A DNA stretch of 64,000 bases from positions 36,278,501-36,342,500 of the forward strand of contig NW_024465885.1 in the NCBI RefSeq assembly GCF_017591425.1. The letters run 5' to 3'. The translations under genes were made by a program, and so were the position numbers. Below, one piece after another: positions 44,122 to 56,036 of this stretch (its first letter is position 1; the number at the start of each line of letters is the position of its first letter). The notes beneath the pieces were generated by a model. It was not told the origin of the DNA, did not search any database, and saw only the letters and a program-made list of their open reading frames with translations. Source of the DNA: Ochotona curzoniae (Eukaryota > Chordata > Mammalia > Lagomorpha > Ochotonidae).

Positions 44122-45650
44122 TTGGCTTATTCTCAAATGGCCAACTCTCTGTGCTTGGTTCTCATAACCCTAATTGCCAGTTCTGGAAGTTCACTATATA
44201 TATGGCTGAGTTCTAGCAACTCACATCAGAAAATGACATGGTACATATATAATTATACCAATTTGTTACCTTACATTTTATTCGTTATGAAACTAAATCA
44301 TCATCGATAGTGACCTGAGCTAACCCTAAGAACCCTTTGTAGCTCCTCCCAGGCACCACACAGGCAGATTATCTCCACAACTGGAAAAACAAACTGTGGA
44401 CTCAAGGCAGTTCCGTATCTCAATATTTGGTTTTCATCCATCTGACAATGCATTCCCATTAGCAAGGGACTTGTTTCTTTTCCCATTTGTAGAGCCAACA
44501 TTAATTACTGCTTCCCCACTAGCTAGATGAAAGCTTATAATTTCATCTCTATTTCCAGTGTTAGCATGACTCTTAAAAACTAGCTTTAAGTGATTGCTCT
44601 AACTACAAAAATTCACAATTAAAAGAAGTGCCACCTCGCATTCATCATAACCGGCTTAAAAATTGCTGCTGGAGTGGGCACGGGGATAGCAGGCCTTGTT
44701 ACAGCATTATAGCACCAGACCCTTGCTAAAGTCATGCAAGAGGGTATAGAGCGAATCTCCAAAGGCCTTTTGAAAAGTAATGACCAAAATGACTCGTGGA
44801 GTCAGCAACCTTAAAAACATCACTGGACCTTCCACTTGTAACCGAAAAAGGAGGCTGTTTGTTTTTAAAGGAATGCTGTATTTATGTCAACCAAGCAGGT
44901 CTCATCTATGATAACACTCAGAAGCTGGGAGACAGGACATCCAAATATTCAACAATGGGTGTCTGACCTTTTAAATAAGTTTTTTCCCACTTTATGACTA
45001 CCTTGCTTGTGCCACTTTTAATCTTCTCTCTCTCTTTTTTAAAGATGTATTTATTTTTATTGGAAAGTCAGATATACAGAGAAAAGGAAAGACAGAGAGG
45101 AAGATCTTCTGCCCCATAGTTCACTCCCCAAGCATATGCAAAAGATGGAGCTGAGCCAGTCTGAAAGCAGGAGCCAGGAACTTCTTCCAGGTCTCTCACG
45201 TGGGTGCAGGGTCCCAAGGCTTTGGGCCGTCCGTGACTGCTTTCCCAGGCCACAAGCAGGGAGCAGGATGGGAAGTGGATCTGCTGGCATTAGAACCAGC
45301 TCCCATAAAGGATCCTGATGCATGCAAGGCAAAGACTTTAATCACTATGCTATTGCACCAGACCCTCAATCTTCTCTTATTAGTTTTTATTCTTGTTTCT
45401 CTAGGGATGTATATATATTCAGCTAGTAAAATGATTTGTTCTTCCAGTGGTCCAAAACATGACACAAATATCATTACTAAGAGATACCCAACACCAGCCA
45501 TTGCTTTGTCTTCAGCACCAGCCCTGCAGGCGAGAGGCACAGCTTCTCTCACTCTAGTCCCTCTCAGCTGCCGTACAGGCGATTGGTGCTCATGTTCCCT
45601 GGTTCCTCCATTGCTGGGATCCTTCACTATGTAATATCAAATGTTCTCCT
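44122..45650 (+). pseudogene. Endogenous retrovirus env remnant (class I), broken and split by a SINE
   Basis: A signal-peptide-like hydrophobic start and a surface-subunit N-terminus-like segment lie at about 44,122-44,310, followed by a strongly shortened surface region. A glycine/alanine-rich, fusion-peptide-like stretch at about 44,655-44,730 ends in an in-frame stop. A heptad-like region follows, then a cysteine cluster near 44,850-44,880 whose spacing is one residue short of the usual CX6CC. The membrane-span region is interrupted by the SINE at 45,030-45,367, after which a hydrophobic frame continues to about 45,470. No product is possible. Motif identification is from recalled family features. 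Confidence 0.6.
45030..45367 (-). mobile_element. C-repeat SINE inside the env remnant
   Basis: Full reverse copy with flanking aatcttctct at 45,020-45,029 and 45,368-45,377. It lies inside the transmembrane part of env, so the retrovirus is older. The two ~144-codon frames at 45,196-45,634 on opposite strands are chance fusions of SINE and env sequence. Confidence 0.93.
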
Positions 45651-46082
45651 CCCTCACTTTATTATCTATCGGCCTATCTTCAAGTGCAGAACTCATTAGA
45701 ACCTGTCAGTTAGGTCATTAATCCCTAATCAGATAAAACTAGACTGAAATAGATAATCTTAAAAGGAGTGGAAATTTGTTTTTGTTTTATTTTGTTTTGC
45801 TTTTTTTTTTTGGTAGTTGTCTATTTGCCATCTATCTTGGCACTGGTTTTTATTAGCTCTTCTTCTGGAACATTCAGAATAGTTAAGACAGTATGCTATA
45901 AATAAATGACTTGCCAATAGAACTTTATGCATATCCTCTGCCCATTTTACCAAGAACTATGTTGCGTTGTACACATTCAATCAACTTTCCTCACAAAGCA
46001 GCTTAAAAAGGAGCTCCGTCTACTGGCCAGAAAGTATGAACTAATTATTAAACTTATTCCCTGAATCATTGTTTCTGAAAGT
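45651..46082. other. Unassigned; T/G-rich run at 45,779-45,811
   Basis: No LTR was recognised downstream of env, so the provirus lacks an identifiable 3' end here. Confidence 0.4.
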
Positions 46083-46408
46083 TATTTTTATTTATTTATT
46101 TTTCTTTGCAGCGCATATTTTGCAGAGAGGAGAGAATGAATGCTTCTGCATCCGCTGATTCACTCTCCAAATCGCCTCCCACAGCCAAAGCCGGGCTGAA
46201 TACAAGTGGGAGTCAGGAACTTCTGCCACGCCTCCCACACGGGCGCAGGAGCCCAAGGGCTTGACATTTCCTCTACTGCTTTCTGAGGCAGTAGGCAGAG
46301 AGCTAGGATTGCGAATGGAATATCTGGGGAAAAAAGCCAGTGCCCATGTGGGTTGCTGTCGTCACAAAATGGGGGCTTACCCATCTCTAAACCATTAGGC
46401 CTAGTCAA
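46083..46408 (-). mobile_element. C-repeat SINE, diverged
   Basis: Reverse copy: 'gcatccgctgattcactctccaaatcgcc', 'tctgccacgcctcccacacgggcgcagg', 'aaccattaggcctag'. The B box is lost. Confidence 0.88.
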
Positions 46409-49400
46409 TGAGGCAGTTATCATAATTTCTTTATGTTAAATATGCTTGTTAAGCCTATGAAATAGGGAAATTATCAAATGTTGTTATCATTTAACACACA
46501 TTTTGAATATATCATGTGTTCCCTGGAACTTTTTTTCCATCCAATTGAAAGCAAAATAATAGATATGGGTATAAACGACCTCCCACTTTTGTTACCTGAA
46601 ATTGTATTTATTAAGAAAGCAGAATGAGTGTGAATGCTACTGAATCAGAGATTACAGGAAGCTGATGATTCCACTCTAAGCAGATGGGATGAAAAAGGCT
46701 AGAGGGGAAAACGGGAAGTTCAGAGAGAAATCAGTGATCAGCAATGCACCCCTGGCATCTGAAGATAAGCCACCGCCGCCAGGTGAAATAACAGATCCTT
46801 GTGGACAGCAAGTAGAGTCTGTGAGAATGACTTGGCAATGCGGCTTTGGTAGCGATCAGCATCAGTCATCTGGAAGTCAGGGTGAGGTGGGCAATTGATG
46901 GGAAGGAAGAAGGAACCGCTGGATCGCACTGCTTCTCCCTACAGCAGCTCTCATCTCTTTGTAATCAAGAAACTTTCAGAAAGCACTGGGTGTTCTTTCT
47001 CTTACATTTTCTGAATCTCCTGACCAATTATAACCCAGAACACACAGAGAAACAGCCCGTGAGAAACTTAGTTTTGATTAAATGTGCTCACAGAGTCTAA
47101 AACTAACACAGAAGGCATTATGCTGTTCTGGATTTTACTGAAATCATGTAAGTGTGTGTTCAGTTCGCAAATGTTTGCTTTAAACGAGAAATTCTGCTTT
47201 GATGACATTTAATAAACATGAAATTTTTATACATTCCTTTTATGTATTTACGTGTGAGTACATATTTGTATTTTATACATAGATACATAGATAAATATGT
47301 AAACAGAAACGTTTTCTATAAATAGATACAAACACAAGGCAAAGGGCTGACTACATAGGGCGTTTCTAGTACGTGGTCATTATTTCTTATTTATGAAAAC
47401 ATTAGGTTAACGATCATTGACATATTTTTGCCATATGAGTCAGTTTTTGCATATCTTGAGAATTGTTCTTAGAATCCCTGATCTGAGATTAGTTGTTAAA
47501 AATATCAGTGAGGATATTTACATTTTATTTGCTTCATTAGTATAGTTACTGTTAATTCTCTTCACAATGCTGGCTAAATATACTTTAATTGACTGTGTTC
47601 GGCCTTCTAGATTCATGCTGTAAAATAATTGTCACTGAGACCAAAGCGAACGTTATGGCAAATGTTTTTGAAAAGTATAATGAGATAATCCAAAATAACG
47701 GGTTAGATTTGTTGTTTAATCATGCACTGGCTGTCCGGAAGGAGATATACACGTGGAGGCAAGGAGGGTGAGGAAGACAGGATATGCTAACAAATGCACA
47801 TGGTAAGTCATTATTCCAGTTAAAATTACACTTGCATTTAGAGTTACAACATAAAAATGATATGTTTAAAATGAGAATTCATAAACACAAGGACACTCTA
47901 CGAGTTATGACTGGAATTTCTCACTGTAATACACATCTCTATGTCCCCAAAAAGCTACATCATCAAGACGTGCTCAAAAAAAAGTTTGAGAGGTGATATG
48001 TAATGAAAAAGCATGGAATCATAGTACACGCTGATGAATTCTCTTCAATCTGGTTTGAATAAATTTTGTGTTAAGTTCTTGTTGTTATAGTCTAATTTGT
48101 GAATACTACATGCTTTATTTCCTAAAATATGACTCAATGACTATTGTTGAATAAGGTACTATATGCTTTTAGTCTTAAAAAATAGATACTAAAATAGTAA
48201 AAGCTGGAATTATGTAGATTCTTTATTGAATTATGAATTCTTTATTGAATTATTCTTTATTGAATTATGAATTCTTTATTGACAGAAATTATGCTATGCA
48301 ACAATGTTTATAGCTAGTGATTTTTCTCTGCAAAAATATCAGAAAATAAGTCCTTACTAATAAGTCATCACTTGCAGAAAACGCTATGAATTCATGTAAT
48401 AAGTAAAGCTTAGTAATAGGCTTTACCAATTTGTTAAAGTAAGATGTAAAATCAGAGAATAATCATTGATGCAATCATTCATGCAACTTACCTTAGGTCT
48501 TTGTATGACTGTAATAGTGTTTCCCACTTTTCTCCAACAACATGCAAAATTATAGTGATGAGTTAAAGAGGAGTTTAATTAAAATTTTTATGTAATTATT
48601 TGGTGAATAGAAATACACACAGAAAAGAGAGGCAGATATAAAGAGACAGAAGAATTTGATAGAAAATGAAAATCAATGGGAGAGAGTGCTAACTAAATGG
48701 ATTTATCTCTCTTAATGCATTTTAGTGTTACTTGTGTCACATTTACAATTTCGATTGAAATAGTTTGAGTTGCTTTTTATTGCTAAGGGTATTTATGAAA
48801 TACAAGATAACAATCTTACTTTTCATGTGGATATGCTTGCAAGAGAAAAATTACCAAATCCGTTGCAACAAAATGAAATAATAGCAAAATTTAAGTGACC
48901 GTTACTAAATATTAATTTATTCTTTGCAGCTTTATCAAGTCATCATTTGCATTTGCAGACTTTAAAATGTTGCAGTTGCCATCTTTGAAAGTGCAGTTTT
49001 TCCATTTAGCTCATATATTGGCATGTGAAACATGAACAAACACCAGTGGACTTTGATCAACGGCCTGTTCAGCACTGACTCCATGATGGCAAATAATAAA
49101 AGTATAATACCAAATTAACCAAATGCCACTAGATAAATTAGATTTATTGACTAACTGCACCAAGTATGGCATTACAGAATAGCAGCATAAAGTGCCTCCT
49201 GAAGGTGGAGGTGACAAGAACAACTTTTTTAAGATCTGGATGCCTTTGATTGCTCTTTGTGAGACACTAGTAGGAAAATGAGAATTTGATTATGGATGAA
49301 GTGTTATTAATAATTGATACCAGCTTGCCCACTACGTAGATGAATAATGCTTTCAAGATTGCTTTGGAAGCCTTACTCACTCTGTAACTCAAAAGAAGTA

Positions 49401-49489
49401 AAATGTATCCCGATTGAAATGGGGAGGGGAGAAAAGACCATCTTTTCTTTCATGTGACATGGCTATTTATGAAGAAACTTTAAACCAAG
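46409..49489. other. Unassigned DNA, 3 kb, with a minisatellite
   Basis: 46,620-47,100 is less AT-rich than its surroundings and has several CpGs, but no exon could be supported. 47,590-47,780 has a 60-codon frame without recognisable homology. A short minisatellite lies at 48,218-48,283. Confidence 0.4.
48218..48283. repeat. Short minisatellite, attctttattgaattatga unit
   Basis: Four copies with alternating unit lengths 19, 15, 19 and a partial 12. The 15-bp copy lacks the last four bases. Confidence 0.9.
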
Positions 49490-49880
49490 TTGCAGAAACA
49501 AACAAATCTAAAAGACTCCTAGAATCAACAGGTGATAATAGCAAGGTTGCAGAATTGAATTTTAATATACTAAACCCAATAGCTTTCTCTATACCAGTAA
49601 TATAAATGTGGAACTTGAGATTTAAAGCAAGATATTATTTCCATTACTACCTTATAAATAACATACTTGAGTTATGATTCTGAATGAAGGTGCAAGATTT
49701 ATATGGAAAAACCACCAAGCCATGATATAAGAACTCAAGAAGTTTTGAATAAATATGGAAGAATCCCATGTCCATGGACGTACCGACAGAATCATTTCCC
49801 AGAATGCTAAGCAGATTGATCTCAGGATTCTGCAGATAAACTCATGGGTGTTTAATACCTCTGTAAAAATCACCATATAG
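49490..49880 (+). mobile_element. Old L1M ORF2 fragment
   Basis: The sequence follows the ORF2 region downstream of RT: 'aaaagactcctagaatcaaca', 'atagcaaggttgcag', 'ctctataccagtaat', 'gtgcaagatttatatgg', 'aatcccatgtccatgga'. Many small deletions; non-functional. Confidence 0.7.
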
Positions 49881-50499
49881 TTATGTATCGTTTATATACA
49901 TTTTTATATAAAATAATATAAATAATATCTAAACTGCTTATGATATATAATGCACTATGAGTGCAGTATAAATGCTTGTCATATTTCTGAGAACAATGGC
50001 AACAAAAGACAGTTATCAATAGAAAAATGTAATTTTTGAAATATGTTCTATGTACATTTCACTGATTATGATTACAGCACCTTTAGTATAGGGATGTGAT
50101 TGGGCTATGAGCATTGGGGCTATAACTCATTGAGTAAAATTCATATGTGTCAGAACATAACCATAAAATAAATGATGTTTAATTTTTCTAAAATTGTCTT
50201 TCAGATATTTATTAACATGATCTTTTCTAAATAAATACCCTGATTTCTGTTTCTTAACTTTTATATGTCTAAGATTCTTCCTCCATGCAAAGAAGCTTCA
50301 GAATGTTTCTGGAAATGTGAAATTTTCTATGAAATACATTTAATCAATGCTTTAAAATATGTATTTCCACTAATTTTAATGGCTCTTTTATTTTCAAATA
50401 TACTATAAGTTGACAAAATTACCTTCAGATGTGACATTTCACTGTGTTGCTGTGTCTTGAATTATCTCAAAATTTCTCAGGTTAGTTACCCTTTAGCAA
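49881..50499. other. Unassigned AT-rich DNA
   Basis: No feature was recognised. Confidence 0.4.
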
Positions 50500-51775
50500 G
50501 AACAGCTGCACTTCCACTTTAAAACAGATAATTTAGAGGTATATTAAATTCACACAAAAATGACAAGCAAGATTTCTCCTTGCTCTCATAAATGCCTAGC
50601 CCTCTTCCACCTTTTATCAACATCCTGCATCAGTGCCATGCATTTGTTATAATGAATGAAACATCGACAGACTGTCCGACCCCAGATGCCATAATGACTT
50701 TAGAGTTCACCTTTATTGTCACATAAACTATAGATTTGACAAATGCATTATGACATTCATTACCACTAGACGTTCTTTCTCTTTCACACACAGTTTCACT
50801 TTCCCTGAATTTACTTAATTAAATTCAACCTTGTTCTAAAATACGGTATAGTTCACGAAGCTATTTGAAGAGACATAACATATTCATTTGAATGTTAATG
50901 CTATTTGGAACAGTGTTCTAGTTTATTCTTATTGTTTTAATAATTTACTGAGCTGGAGTTATAGATTAATTTTTTTTCAAAAGAATGTATGTATAAGAAA
51001 AAATGTAGAATAAAGGGTTAAATGTTATATGCAGTTTCAGATAGATTATTTTTAGAATACATCTCCTTGGGGACCCTGGAATGTATCCTGCACAGATTGA
51101 ATAAAGCTGGAATGTAGTATAATATCATAGCATCGTTTTCAATGTCCTGAATATCCTGCATTGTGCACCGGCATCACCTCCCTGACCCTGAAAGTTTTGG
51201 AAGCCATCAAACCTTTCATTGTCTCCATAGCTTCTGGCTATAACTTTCTTTATGCATATTTTAATAATATGCAAATTTCCATTTACCTTGGGAAAAATAC
51301 ACAGAACACAATCGCTTAATTATATAATAATATGTTTAGTTTTTTAAAAAGATTTATTTATTTTTCAATGGAAAGTCCAAATTACAGAGAAAAGGAAAAA
51401 CAAAGATCTTCTATCCTTGGGTTCACTCCACAAGTGGCTGCAACAGCCAGAGCTGAGCCAATCTGAAGGCAGGAACTGGGAGCTTCTTATAGGTATCCCA
51501 CGTAGATGCAAGACACCAAGACTTAAGGCTATCCTCTACTGCTTTTCCAGGCCATAAGCAAGGAGCTTGATTTGAAGTGGAGCAGCCAGAATTATAACAG
51601 TAACCCATACGGGATCCCAGCAGATGCAAGGCAAGGAATTTAGACATCCGGCTATCATGCTGGGCCTTTATGTTTAGTTTTATTTGAATCCCCAAACTAT
51701 CCTCCAAAGTTGTTAGAGAGTTTTGTATTTCCAAAGGGAATGAAAGTGCTCCTGACCAGCTCTATTGATGACAGC
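50500..51775 (-). mobile_element. Ancient L1ME-type 3' UTR, interrupted
   Basis: Complement matches to an old L1 3' UTR appear in order: 'gatttctccttgctctc' to 'tatcaacatcctgcatcagtgcc' (50,570-50,640), 'tttagagttcacctttattg...gacaaatgcattatgac' (50,699-50,755), 'ccctgaccctg...tcattgtctccatagcttctgg' (51,180-51,236), then 'ccaaactatcctccaaag' (51,692-51,710) beyond the SINE. The segment at 50,840-51,160 is not recognised. Confidence 0.55.
51344..51667 (-). mobile_element. C-repeat SINE with 13-bp duplication
   Basis: Full reverse copy. tatgtttagtttt is repeated exactly at 51,331-51,343 and 51,669-51,681. The sequence is noticeably diverged and the B box degraded, yet the duplication is exact. 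Confidence 0.93.
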
Positions 51776-52581
51776 TTTTCATCTCTTGCCCACCTTTTTC
51801 TTTTCCTTCACATCTACAAAACTGATAAGGAAGCCAAGGTGGTTCTTCCTTTGATGTCTTTGAGAGTTCATCAACTGATGAACACTGTGTCCACATGTTT
51901 TGAACCATTTCTACCTCCTATGTCAATTTAAGAAAAAATTATTTACCTCCAATTCCGTCTACTCTTCTATTTTCATTGAGCCTTTTTGGAAGAACTTGGA
52001 TGCCTTCCGCTAGTATTCTAGTATTGCATCATTGATGCAGATGGCCAACATTTCATACTCTGTGGGAAACATTTACAGCATCATCTGTCTTGACAGCTAG
52101 AGCAATCTGGTGGGCATTCGTATTGTCTTGCTGGATGGTCTAAGCAAGTGGTCCTGAGAGCAAAATGTGTGGAGAATGAGCACTCTTGCCAGGGGGCGTC
52201 TGGCTCCCGCTATAACTAGTTAGCTGGTCCTGCAACCTGCTGGGGTGGACATGCTTAGAATGACTATTTCCTTAGTAGCTTGTGCTTTATCAGTGCCTGC
52301 TTCATGCTGCTTTTGCTGAATTTTGGACATCTTTTTACAGAACTAAATGATCAAAGCCTTAGGTTTTGTTATTTGTGATTTGGGACAGGACTACAGGAAT
52401 AAAACCTCCTTAAAGCAGCTTGCATCTTGAGTCTTGTTTCAACTTATTTGTGTGCCCTACAGTGCTTCCCATTTTCATCACCATCACAGCTCTTTCTTTA
52501 TATGCCTCATACACATTGTGATCTATGTGTCTTTTGCATGACAATACATGTGAAGAAAAGATGTAAATTACTGGGGATTTG
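51776..52581. other. Unassigned DNA
   Basis: 'ggaataaaacctcc' at about 52,396 after a GC-richer block (52,180-52,260) could be an LTR end, but no boundary was found. A 13-bp palindrome (gcatcattgatgc) sits at 52,026-52,038. Confidence 0.35.
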
Positions 52582-52885
52582 GGGCTGGTGCAGTAGCATA
52601 GCCTCTGTCTGAGGTGCCGATACCCTATATGAGTGCAAGTTCAAGTCCCAGCATCTGCATTATTGATTAGGCTCCCTGCTTATGGCCAATAAAAGCAGAT
52701 TGGGTAGTTGAGTCCTTGGTCTTCTATACCCATGTGAGATATCTGGAAGAAACTTTGGTTCTAACTTCAGATTGCTTCAGCTCTGGCTGTTGAGATCATT
52801 TGGGGAATGAACCAAAGGGTGGACATCTCTCTATCTCTCCTTATCTCTGGAGCCTTGCCTGCCAAATAAACATAGAAAAAAAGTT
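52582..52885 (+). mobile_element. Old C-repeat SINE
   Basis: Forward diverged copy: 'ggggctggtgcagtagcatagcc', 'gcaagttcaagtcccagcatc', 'gtgagatatctggaagaaac', tail 'tctctctatctctccttatctctgg'. Confidence 0.85.
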
Positions 52886-53953
52886 TCTGAGGTCTCGAAT
52901 CCCAACTGAAGATGGCAGAGTAGGAGCCTAGGACGTGCTTTTGTTATTCACACTTTGTCAAGAAAAATTCAGGATTGCAGGAAAATACAGTTATGCCGTT
53001 TTGAATGCATCCTTTTAATTTAGATCCTTAAATCATACAAAGCAATCACAGTCATGAAAAATCCCCATGATGGCCACACATTTTCCACCGACATGTGCTG
53101 ATGCCAACTGTTCTCAACTGGCCCCACAGTATAAACTGCTCCACAGCAATTGCCTATGAAGAAGGGGAATCTCCAGAAACAAAGGCACTGGATTTCTGAC
53201 CTTCCTACACAGTTATCTTGTGTACCCAGGATGCTGGAATTAGTGTCACATGAACTAAGTATCATAGAGCTGTTGATTCTGATATGGAATTGTCCCAGAC
53301 TGTGGTATATTCAACATGAAGGGATGGGCACATTCCCCGTCCTTGACTTGCCACAGATACCATGCTGCTGGGCCATGATCCACTTGCCAGAAGCCTGGGA
53401 TACCCAAAAGAAACTGGAATCACTGGAGCTCTACCTATAGAAGACAATAAACATTTGTTATTTTCACCATCGCACATATTTAAGCCAGGAGAGAGCTTGT
53501 GCTTTTCACTTTTTAAGTGAAATATCTTTGATAAAAGACAAAACTCAGTGGTCTATCTGTCTAAGCAAACTACATGCAGTCATCTTAAAACTGCGTATCT
53601 AAATTACAGTTAACCTCAGCTTTTATTTAATGTTGCCTCATAGTCAATACCTGACTTGCCTGATTAAGTCAATAACAGCAACAACTCCTTGAAACTTATC
53701 ACCTCAGGGATGGCCTGATTCACAGATATCCAAAGTATAAACCAAGGGCAGAAGCGTCTTTAAATATGTGAACAGTGCACAAAAGCTTGTCAATTCCTTA
53801 ATCCTTTAAATGTTCAGACACCGGAAAAAATGTTGAGCAAATTTATTTCAGCCGTGTTTTTCTTTAAGCAATTATATAATGTATGTTCTTCCCCCCACAA
53901 AAGTCATTTTCTTTATTTTTTTAGCTTATTTTTGCTTATTTAAAAGGTATTCC
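52886..53953. other. Unassigned; possible L1 5' tip at 52,905-52,960
   Basis: 'ctgaagatggcagagtaggagcc' resembles an L1 5' end with its YY1-like aagatggc motif, but what follows is not recognised. 53,020-53,460 is a moderately GC block ending 'caataaacatttgtt', of unknown family. Confidence 0.35.
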
Positions 53954-54282
53954 CAGGCCTGAAATGATAGCATAGTGGCTAAGGTCCTCTCCTTCAATGT
54001 GCCAGGATCCCATATGGGCGCTGGTTCTAATCCCGGCAGCCCTGCTTCCCATGCAGCTCCCTGCTTGTGGCCTGGGAACATAGTCCAGGACTAGGCAAAG
54101 CCTTGGGACCCTGCACCCCTGTGGGAGACCCAGAAAGAAGTTCCTGGCTCCTGGCTTCAGCTTGGCACAGCACTGGCTGTTGCAGCCACTGGAGAGTGAA
54201 TCATCAGAGAGAAGAACTTCCTCTCTGTCTCTCCTCCTCTCTGTACATCTGCCTTTCCAATAAAATAAATAAATCTTTTTTA
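53954..54282 (+). mobile_element. C-repeat SINE, intact B box, 12-bp duplication
   Basis: Full forward copy, B box ggttctaatcc at 54,023-54,033. aaaaggtattcc is exact at 53,942-53,953 and 54,283-54,294. Confidence 0.95.
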
Positions 54283-54424
54283 AAAAGGTATTCCATAGTC
54301 TGTTTTGCTTCCCTAATACCTGCAATGTAGGGCTGGGCCAGCAGTGTGGAACTCAATTTGTCTCCTACTTGACCAAACACACAATGCACATCATTTAGTT
54401 TCTATGCATGAAGAGGTATGGGGT

Positions 54425-54665
54425 GGGATTCCAATGAAAGGCAAGGGGTGCAGCTTTGGATCTCAGCATCCCATATCAATGTGCCAGGATTCCACCCTGA
54501 GATTCACTTTTGAGTCCAACTTCCTGTTGCTCCCAGGAGCATCCCAGGAGGCCGCGGATGAGGACTCAGACACCTGGGAAACCATCACTTACCTGGGAGA
54601 CTCAGATCAGGTTTCTGGTTCCTGGCTGTGACCTGACCCTGGGATGTTAATTCAGTTTCTGACTC
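54425..54665 (+). mobile_element. Old C-repeat SINE, partial
   Basis: 'tctcagcatcccatatcaatg', 'ttcctgttgctcccaggagc', 'gatgaggactcagacacctggg', 'ggtttctggttcctggctgtgacc' follow the older forward subtype. No head or tail. Confidence 0.55.
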
Positions 54666-54961
54666 TCAAGAAACCAAGTAATGATGTTTAACAGAACTGT
54701 AATAGTCTGTGATTTCAAATCAATTGAATGTTGCAACACAGAGAAATATATAAGTGTTAGGGGAGGTCTAACTTCTGGATTATTTTCATTTTGATCATTT
54801 TCCTAAAAAGCTTACATTAATGATGATAAAGAAAGCAATTTTTTTCTCTTTGTTTCTTAATCAAAGTATGTCTTCTCACTGGCACAATCACATTTGAATC
54901 TAGAATTCTCCTTAGAAATTGCAGTGTGGTTTAGGCTACCATCAAGATGTCTTATTTGGGG

Positions 54962-55258
54962 TCTTGCGTGGTACCCTAGTGGCTAAAGTCCTCGCTTTGC
55001 ACACACCAGGATCTGGTATAGATTCCTATTCTAATCCCAACTGCACCACTTCCTATCCAGCTCCCTATTCGTGGCCTGGGAAAGCAGTAGAGAACAGGCC
55101 AAAATCTTGAGACCCTGCACCCACATAGGAGACCTTGAAGAAGTAAATTGCTCCTGGCTTTTGATTGGCTCAGCTGGGCATTGCAGCCATTTAGGGATGG
55201 AAGATCATTCTCTCTGTCTCTCCTGTTTGTAAATCTGACTTTCCAATAAAAATAAGTA
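54962..55258 (+). mobile_element. C-repeat SINE
   Basis: Forward copy, slightly shortened in the tail body (missing the gagtgaatcatcgg part near 55,190). It ends 'ccaataaaaataag', immediately before the reverse L1 tail. Confidence 0.92.
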
Positions 55259-55261
55259 TTT

Positions 55262-56036
55262 TTGTTTTTTGAATTTGGAATTTTATGGTACAATTCCTTA
55301 CAGTCTGGGATTCCTTTCTTCAAAATTCTCACCCCAACTGATTTTCCCAATGTATACATATTGCTACAATAATATAGTCCTTTCATACGGAATTATAATC
55401 CCATCAGTCTGTTATTTCAGTGTGCCCCAACATTGCTAGCACAGACAATGTCAGACAATCCAGCATCCCATTGGCTGCACATTTCCAACAGTTTCCTTGG
55501 GAGTCCATCTTTGATTTGGAAATAAGGATGCATATTGCATTGTGTCTTCACATCTGAATGTGGCAGTCTCTATTACTCCATCACTATACATTTCCTTAAA
55601 TGAGAAGCTATGAAATAAATTCAATAACAAGCATGAAGTTAAAACAACAAGAGCAACAATAAAATTACAGCATCATGGAGTCAAAATAATAATTTAAACA
55701 AATGCCAGTAAATAGCCAATGCATGGGTGATGAAAATAAAACACAAAAGCCTAATTTGCATGATGGTCTCCTTATATTAGAAAGAGTGTATGGTAATTGT
55801 CCTTTTGGGATTGACTTATTTCACTGAGCATAATGGTCTCTATTTGGGACCATCTAGTTGCAAATTGTATAATTTCAATCTTTTTGATGGCTGGGTAATG
55901 TTCCATGGATTAGATTATCACAGATTTTTTTAATCACTTTGGATGGGCATTTAGATTGTTTCCATGTCATTGCTATTATAGATTGTGCTGCCATAAATAG
56001 AGTAATACAAATACACTTCTCATATGTAGTTTTCAT
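55262..56036 (-). mobile_element. L1 3' UTR half of a 5'-inverted L1
   Basis: On the minus strand it runs from 'atggcagcacaatctataatagcaatgacatgg' (56,008-55,975) through 'gaaataagtcaatcccaaaagg' and 'cttctcatttaagg' to 'ccataaaattcc' and the T-run side at 55,262. This is the end of ORF2 and the complete 3' UTR. It meets plus-strand ORF2 sequence at about 56,037. Confidence 0.85.

Noticed and set aside
45196..45634. Two ~144-codon open frames on opposite strands
   Set aside because: Both run across the SINE/env junction, mix unrelated sequence and have no domain. They are chance.
47589..47996. Two consecutive forward frames in unassigned DNA
   Set aside because: Considered as possible exons, but there is no consistent splice context, no recognisable protein and no codon bias. 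Left as unassigned.
48218..48283. Regular repeats resembling a small CRISPR array
   Set aside because: Units are directly adjacent with no spacers, in a mammalian genome.
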